DNA of 64,000 bases from Nomia melanderi (taxonomy: Eukaryota > Arthropoda > Insecta > Hymenoptera > Halictidae), in NCBI RefSeq assembly GCF_051020985.1, contig NC_135003.1, positions 6,379,501 through 6,443,500 on the forward strand, given 5' to 3'. The notes beneath the pieces were generated by a model. It made no database searches, had not been told where the DNA came from, and saw only the letters and a list, made by a program, of their open reading frames with translations. The position numbers and the translations under genes were made by a program. Position 1 is the first letter of the stretch. Every line of letters begins with the position of its first letter. Positions 61,106 to 64,000 of this stretch are shown here, in pieces.

Positions 61106-61258
61106 ATGATGACACTTTCTACACTTGCTGCTAGAGGGCTGCGAGACATATTCGATTTTCTTGATAGTAATTATTCCTCTCCTTCATGTACATATACATG
61201 TTCAAAAAATGAAATGTGTGTACTCCGTCGTCAAACGCAAAACGAAATATGCCTTGGG
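61106..61258 (+). CDS. Candidate exon (51 codons) divergent to the 60840 frame
   Basis: The ATG at 61106 is only 71 bp from the start of the minus-strand frame. It opens MMTLSTLAARGLRDIFDFLD and reads to CTTGGG|GTAAGA, a reasonable 5' splice site with its donor GT at 61259. Without splicing the frame continues to 61483 through an orphan MITE end, which argues that only the first part could be coding. No family recognised; chance is likely. Confidence 0.15.
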
Positions 61259-61260
61259 GT

Positions 61261-61770
61261 AAGAATTACATGTTTATCTGAGAAAATAAAAGGATTCATG
61301 ATTGAAAGAATCAGCATCATTTCAAGCTTTAAGACGACGTTATATACTCGTTCCAACGCAGTTAAACTGGTTAAGAATTTCGAGCAAAAATGTCGTATTA
61401 CTTGTAAGACACCCTGTGTATACCTCCGATACCATGAATCCCGGCCGGTGAACCCGATTTCCGAAAATTCGACATACGTTTGAGGGCGAGAACGTGGTGG
61501 CAAAGCCACGCGGCTTGCATTTCGCGGTTGAGCAGGAATGCAGACGGCATCGAAAGCGCTTCGTTATGCTCGTGGCGCACCGTCGTCCAAGCATCCACAG
61601 GGAACCGGGTCAGATTTTTAAGTCGTCACGAATGGAACAAGGGAGATAAGATACTGGTTCGCTCCCTGCAAGCTGAAATTGGAAAGAAGGAATCATTCAG
61701 TCGGATTATACTCGATTGAGAAGATGTAAATTGACAATAAAGGGGTATGTCCATTGGTCTAAAAAGTGTT
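61261..61770. other. Mixed DNA with an orphan MITE end
   Basis: The reverse complement of 61401-61420 reads TACACAGGGTGTCTTACAAG, an unpaired end of the ACAGGGTGT family. CpG-richer at 61430-61680. No gene seen. Confidence 0.45.
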
Positions 61771-62090
61771 AAGTAAACTACTGAATAACAGTAAATGTAC
61801 CCGAGAGAGTGGCTATATAGTTATTAATAGTAATATACCAGATTAAGTATCAGCGAATAGAGTATATAATAGCAAAGTGCTTGACTAAAAGTAGTTACAT
61901 TATAATAATGAACTACACTCAACTGGAATAACTATATATCTATACCACAATAATGAAGTAATCGACTGAGTAGAAACAACATTAACAGTGAAGTATCTGA
62001 CTGAGTAACTTTACCAATAGGATAATACTGAAGTACCCGACTCCAGTAGTTAAACTGTATAATAATACCTTAGCTTGTAAGTACTGAACC
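61771..62090 (+). repeat. Decayed ~37 bp repeat array (AAGTAYCYGACTGAGTAG)
   Basis: GAAGTAATCGACTGAGTAG (about 61954), GAAGTATCTGACTGAGTAAC (about 61991) and GAAGTACCCGACTCCAGTAG (about 62027) are spaced 36-37 bp apart. Weaker relatives occur at 61771, 61842, 61874 and 62079. It recalls the TACCTGAGTAAT core of the array at 51767. Confidence 0.55.
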
Positions 62091-63217
62091 AACATCTCAT
62101 CTCCCTACAGTACCACCCGTCTACCCGCAGTCATAAAAGCAATATCATAAAAAATCAAGAATCTACCCGTTCGAAGAGTACACATTACTTCAAAAAGGAA
62201 GAGGAACAAACGCAACGGACAGACGATCAGTATATCGGGCCCCGATTGTTTCGACGTCCGACGGGTCTCCGTTTCCGGCGTCTATATAAAATAGAATGAA
62301 TAGGCGGAATAACCGACTCCTGATCTCTTTCGTTCGAGCGAGATAAAATACAGCCGCGATGAATATTTTCATTGTTACGACGGACGACAATGCACATTAT
62401 TCCTTTCCACGCTTTTGTCCCCCGTCCGGTTTCCTCGTTATACTTCTCTTAATTAAGATTCGAGGACTGAAAAGCCATGGGGTGGGGGCTGGATGAAGAA
62501 CGGATCGGGGGAAGAAGTGGTAGCAGAGGGGAAAAGCTGGAAAATCGCGATTCATTTTTTCGAGGTTCTCGAAATGTTATCGTTTCAGCTGTCTATTTAT
62601 TTCATTGTAAATAGGAAAAGTCTTTTTGTGCCTCGAGAACAATCGGGGGATGGAGGAGCCACTTCGTTCCAGAAACGTTACCGGCCATTGTTCCAACGTA
62701 GCTCGGACAGACGAGAGGACCCCGTGATTCCATCCGAAACGCTGGACTTTTTCAACGAGGGACTCAACTGTAATTAGGTATAATTCGAGTCAGATATAAT
62801 TACATGTTCATTTATATAAGACGAAGAACGTCTTGGGAAAACTTGAAAAATTATAACAATTATTCGAGTTTCCGTGAAATATTGTTTTGCTGTTGGTAAA
62901 TCAGAATTTGAAGGATGATAAAGATCGCAACGATCATAGAATAATGCGAAAGCTATAAGACACTGTTAAATGACCTAATTTAACGACTAAAAGCTCATCC
63001 TCTTACCAAGGGATGAATTCATGTCCAAAAATTCCTCTAGAGGTCCAAGAATCCCTAGACCGTGCTTTCAATGCATTCTCCGATAAAGCTGATCGTGTCG
63101 GTCTAAATAAACAGTAGAAGTTATCGTCGAAGGGGATCCTTTAAACGTTGATCGGGTTTGAGTGGCGGAAAATCTGGCGTCTGCGCAGGGGCATTTAAAA
63201 ACCGGGGAAGAATGACC
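62091..63217. other. CpG patch with a TATA-like box, then mixed DNA
   Basis: CpG-rich at 62200-62760. TATATAAAAT at 62283 lies 76 bp before an ATG at 62359 that opens 45 codons (MNIFIVTTDDNAHYSF...) without signal peptide or domain. The 94-codon frame from 62493 also lacks features. AT-rich at 62770-63000. Confidence 0.4.
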
Positions 63218-63238
63218 TAAGCTGCCTAGGGCAGCTTA
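63218..63238 (+). other. Perfect hairpin, 9 bp stem and 3 nt loop
   Basis: TAAGCTGCC (63218-63226) pairs with GGCAGCTTA (63230-63238) around TAG. It lies in CpG-rich DNA before a long GTG-initiated frame that I reject. Function unknown. Confidence 0.6.
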
Positions 63239-63495
63239 CGCGTGCAGACGGTGTGTACGGGACGGTCATAAATGTGGTCGAGAGAAGGAACTGCGTCGCC
63301 GGTAGGTACCTACTCGTCCCTGGATACCCTGGCTATGTACACATAGGAGACACCCTCTGGCTCCCCGAGGACATGTTAGCCTCGCACGTGATATTCCCGG
63401 CCTACCGTCTTTACGAGGAGAGCTCTCAGACCGCCTTCGCTTCGGTTCCATGGACCGCGTTGCGACCTCTTCAAATACGCTACCAACCTCGTCTG
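63239..63495. other. GC-rich stretch with an unsupported open frame
   Basis: A + frame runs through here (for example GYVHIGDTLWLPEDMLASHV), but it begins at GTG, not ATG, and continues into the MITE. There is no splice context, so I cannot support a gene. Confidence 0.35.
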
Positions 63496-63813
63496 TACAG
63501 GGTGTTTCCGAAATCGTGGTTCTATAAAGTGGTCACAGTATGTTCAGTCCATAGCTTGATGACTAGGCTAAGAAATGTGGATCTAATTGGTCAGTTTCAT
63601 CTATTCGTCAGTAAAGTTACGTGTAACTAATTGGACGAACAGTACCGCATGATCACTTTATACGAAACTTAATATTGTACATAAGACTTGATCATTTTGC
63701 TATATCTAATCAAGTGGTTACTGAGAGTCACCTCACGAGTGCAAAGGATTAATCTATTTTTGCACGTAGATTCGCTCTACTCGGTTGTACTACTATTTCG
63801 GAAACACCCTGTA
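63496..63813 (+). mobile_element. TA-bounded MITE with perfect 18 bp inverted ends
   Basis: ACAGGGTGTTTCCGAAAT at 63497-63514 is perfectly matched, inverted, at 63795-63812. TA at 63496-63497 and 63812-63813 fits a TA target duplication, as in the Tc1/mariner superfamily. The interior is about 280 bp and non-coding. The terminal motif is shared with 40654-41090 and with the orphan ends at 45816 and 61401. Confidence 0.8.
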
Positions 63814-64000
63814 CATGCATACTTTTGTCTATATTTGTGTGCACGTCTGTTCGTGCGAGTATCGGCTCACTTGTGCATCTCGCGGGCCTAGGTTGGGACA
63901 GTCTTTTGCATCAGTGTGTGTTCCTTTACTCTTCTTTCGTTTCTCCCTCCTCTCCCGTAGGTCGAAATACTCAAATCACGATACCCCCTTCCCCTCTAGG
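63814..64000. other. Mixed DNA, C/T-rich at the end
   Basis: Follows the MITE. G/T-rich to 63850, then CpG-containing and C/T-rich to the window edge. Nothing callable. Confidence 0.4.

Noticed and set aside
63253..63630. 125-codon plus frame
   Set aside because: It starts at GTG, not ATG, and its second half is the non-coding MITE at 63496-63813.

Overview
This window reads as animal nuclear DNA, most likely an insect and plausibly a hymenopteran (bee-like). The evidence is an AT-rich background broken by many short GC-rich patches that keep abundant CpG, many short non-autonomous DNA transposons with TTAA or TA target sites, many degenerate minisatellites, TATA-type core promoters, and no operon-like gene packing. 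The longest open frame is only about 170 codons, and none of the longer frames carries a recognisable domain. I cannot name a single gene with confidence, so the window is best read as a large intergenic or intronic region. The species call is inference.

The dominant layout is a repeated module. An A/C-rich stretch (C far above G on the + strand) leads into a 0.3-1 kb CpG-rich island, and a G/T-rich stretch (G far above C) follows. The skew then flips back, usually abruptly, and the module restarts every 1-3 kb. It is clearest at about 14.2-15.5, 20.6-21.9, 29.1-32.3, 35.1-36.5, 46.7-48.0 and 50.8-52.3 kb. Most minisatellites lie in the skewed flanks and carry the skew of their flank.

Mobile elements are all short and non-coding. 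TTAA-bounded elements lie at 13351-13776, 30051-30229, 37355-37624 and 41523-41714. TA-bounded elements lie at 38978-39200, 40654-41090 and 63496-63813. A hAT-like element lies at 39590-39876. Several orphan ends of the ACAGGGTGT family are scattered about. Arrays include an exact-period 8-mer (19824-19983), a 20-mer (21902-22189), an 8-to-16-mer higher-order array (36231-36462), two related 11-mer arrays (53917-54103 and 60043-60150), a 35-mer (33249-33353), larger ~83 and ~180 bp units, and a polypurine domain (1370-2900). At 14920-15619 two segments have been recopied, one direct and one inverted, and joined without a gap.

The best gene-related signals are two TATA promoters with plausible first exons. 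At 57545 a TATA box precedes a short signal-peptide-like frame. At 21503 a TATA box precedes an ATG followed by a consensus 5' splice site. A divergent pair of small coding-like frames at 60840-61258 is the best candidate for an unrecognised small gene. None of these can be completed within the window by reading alone.
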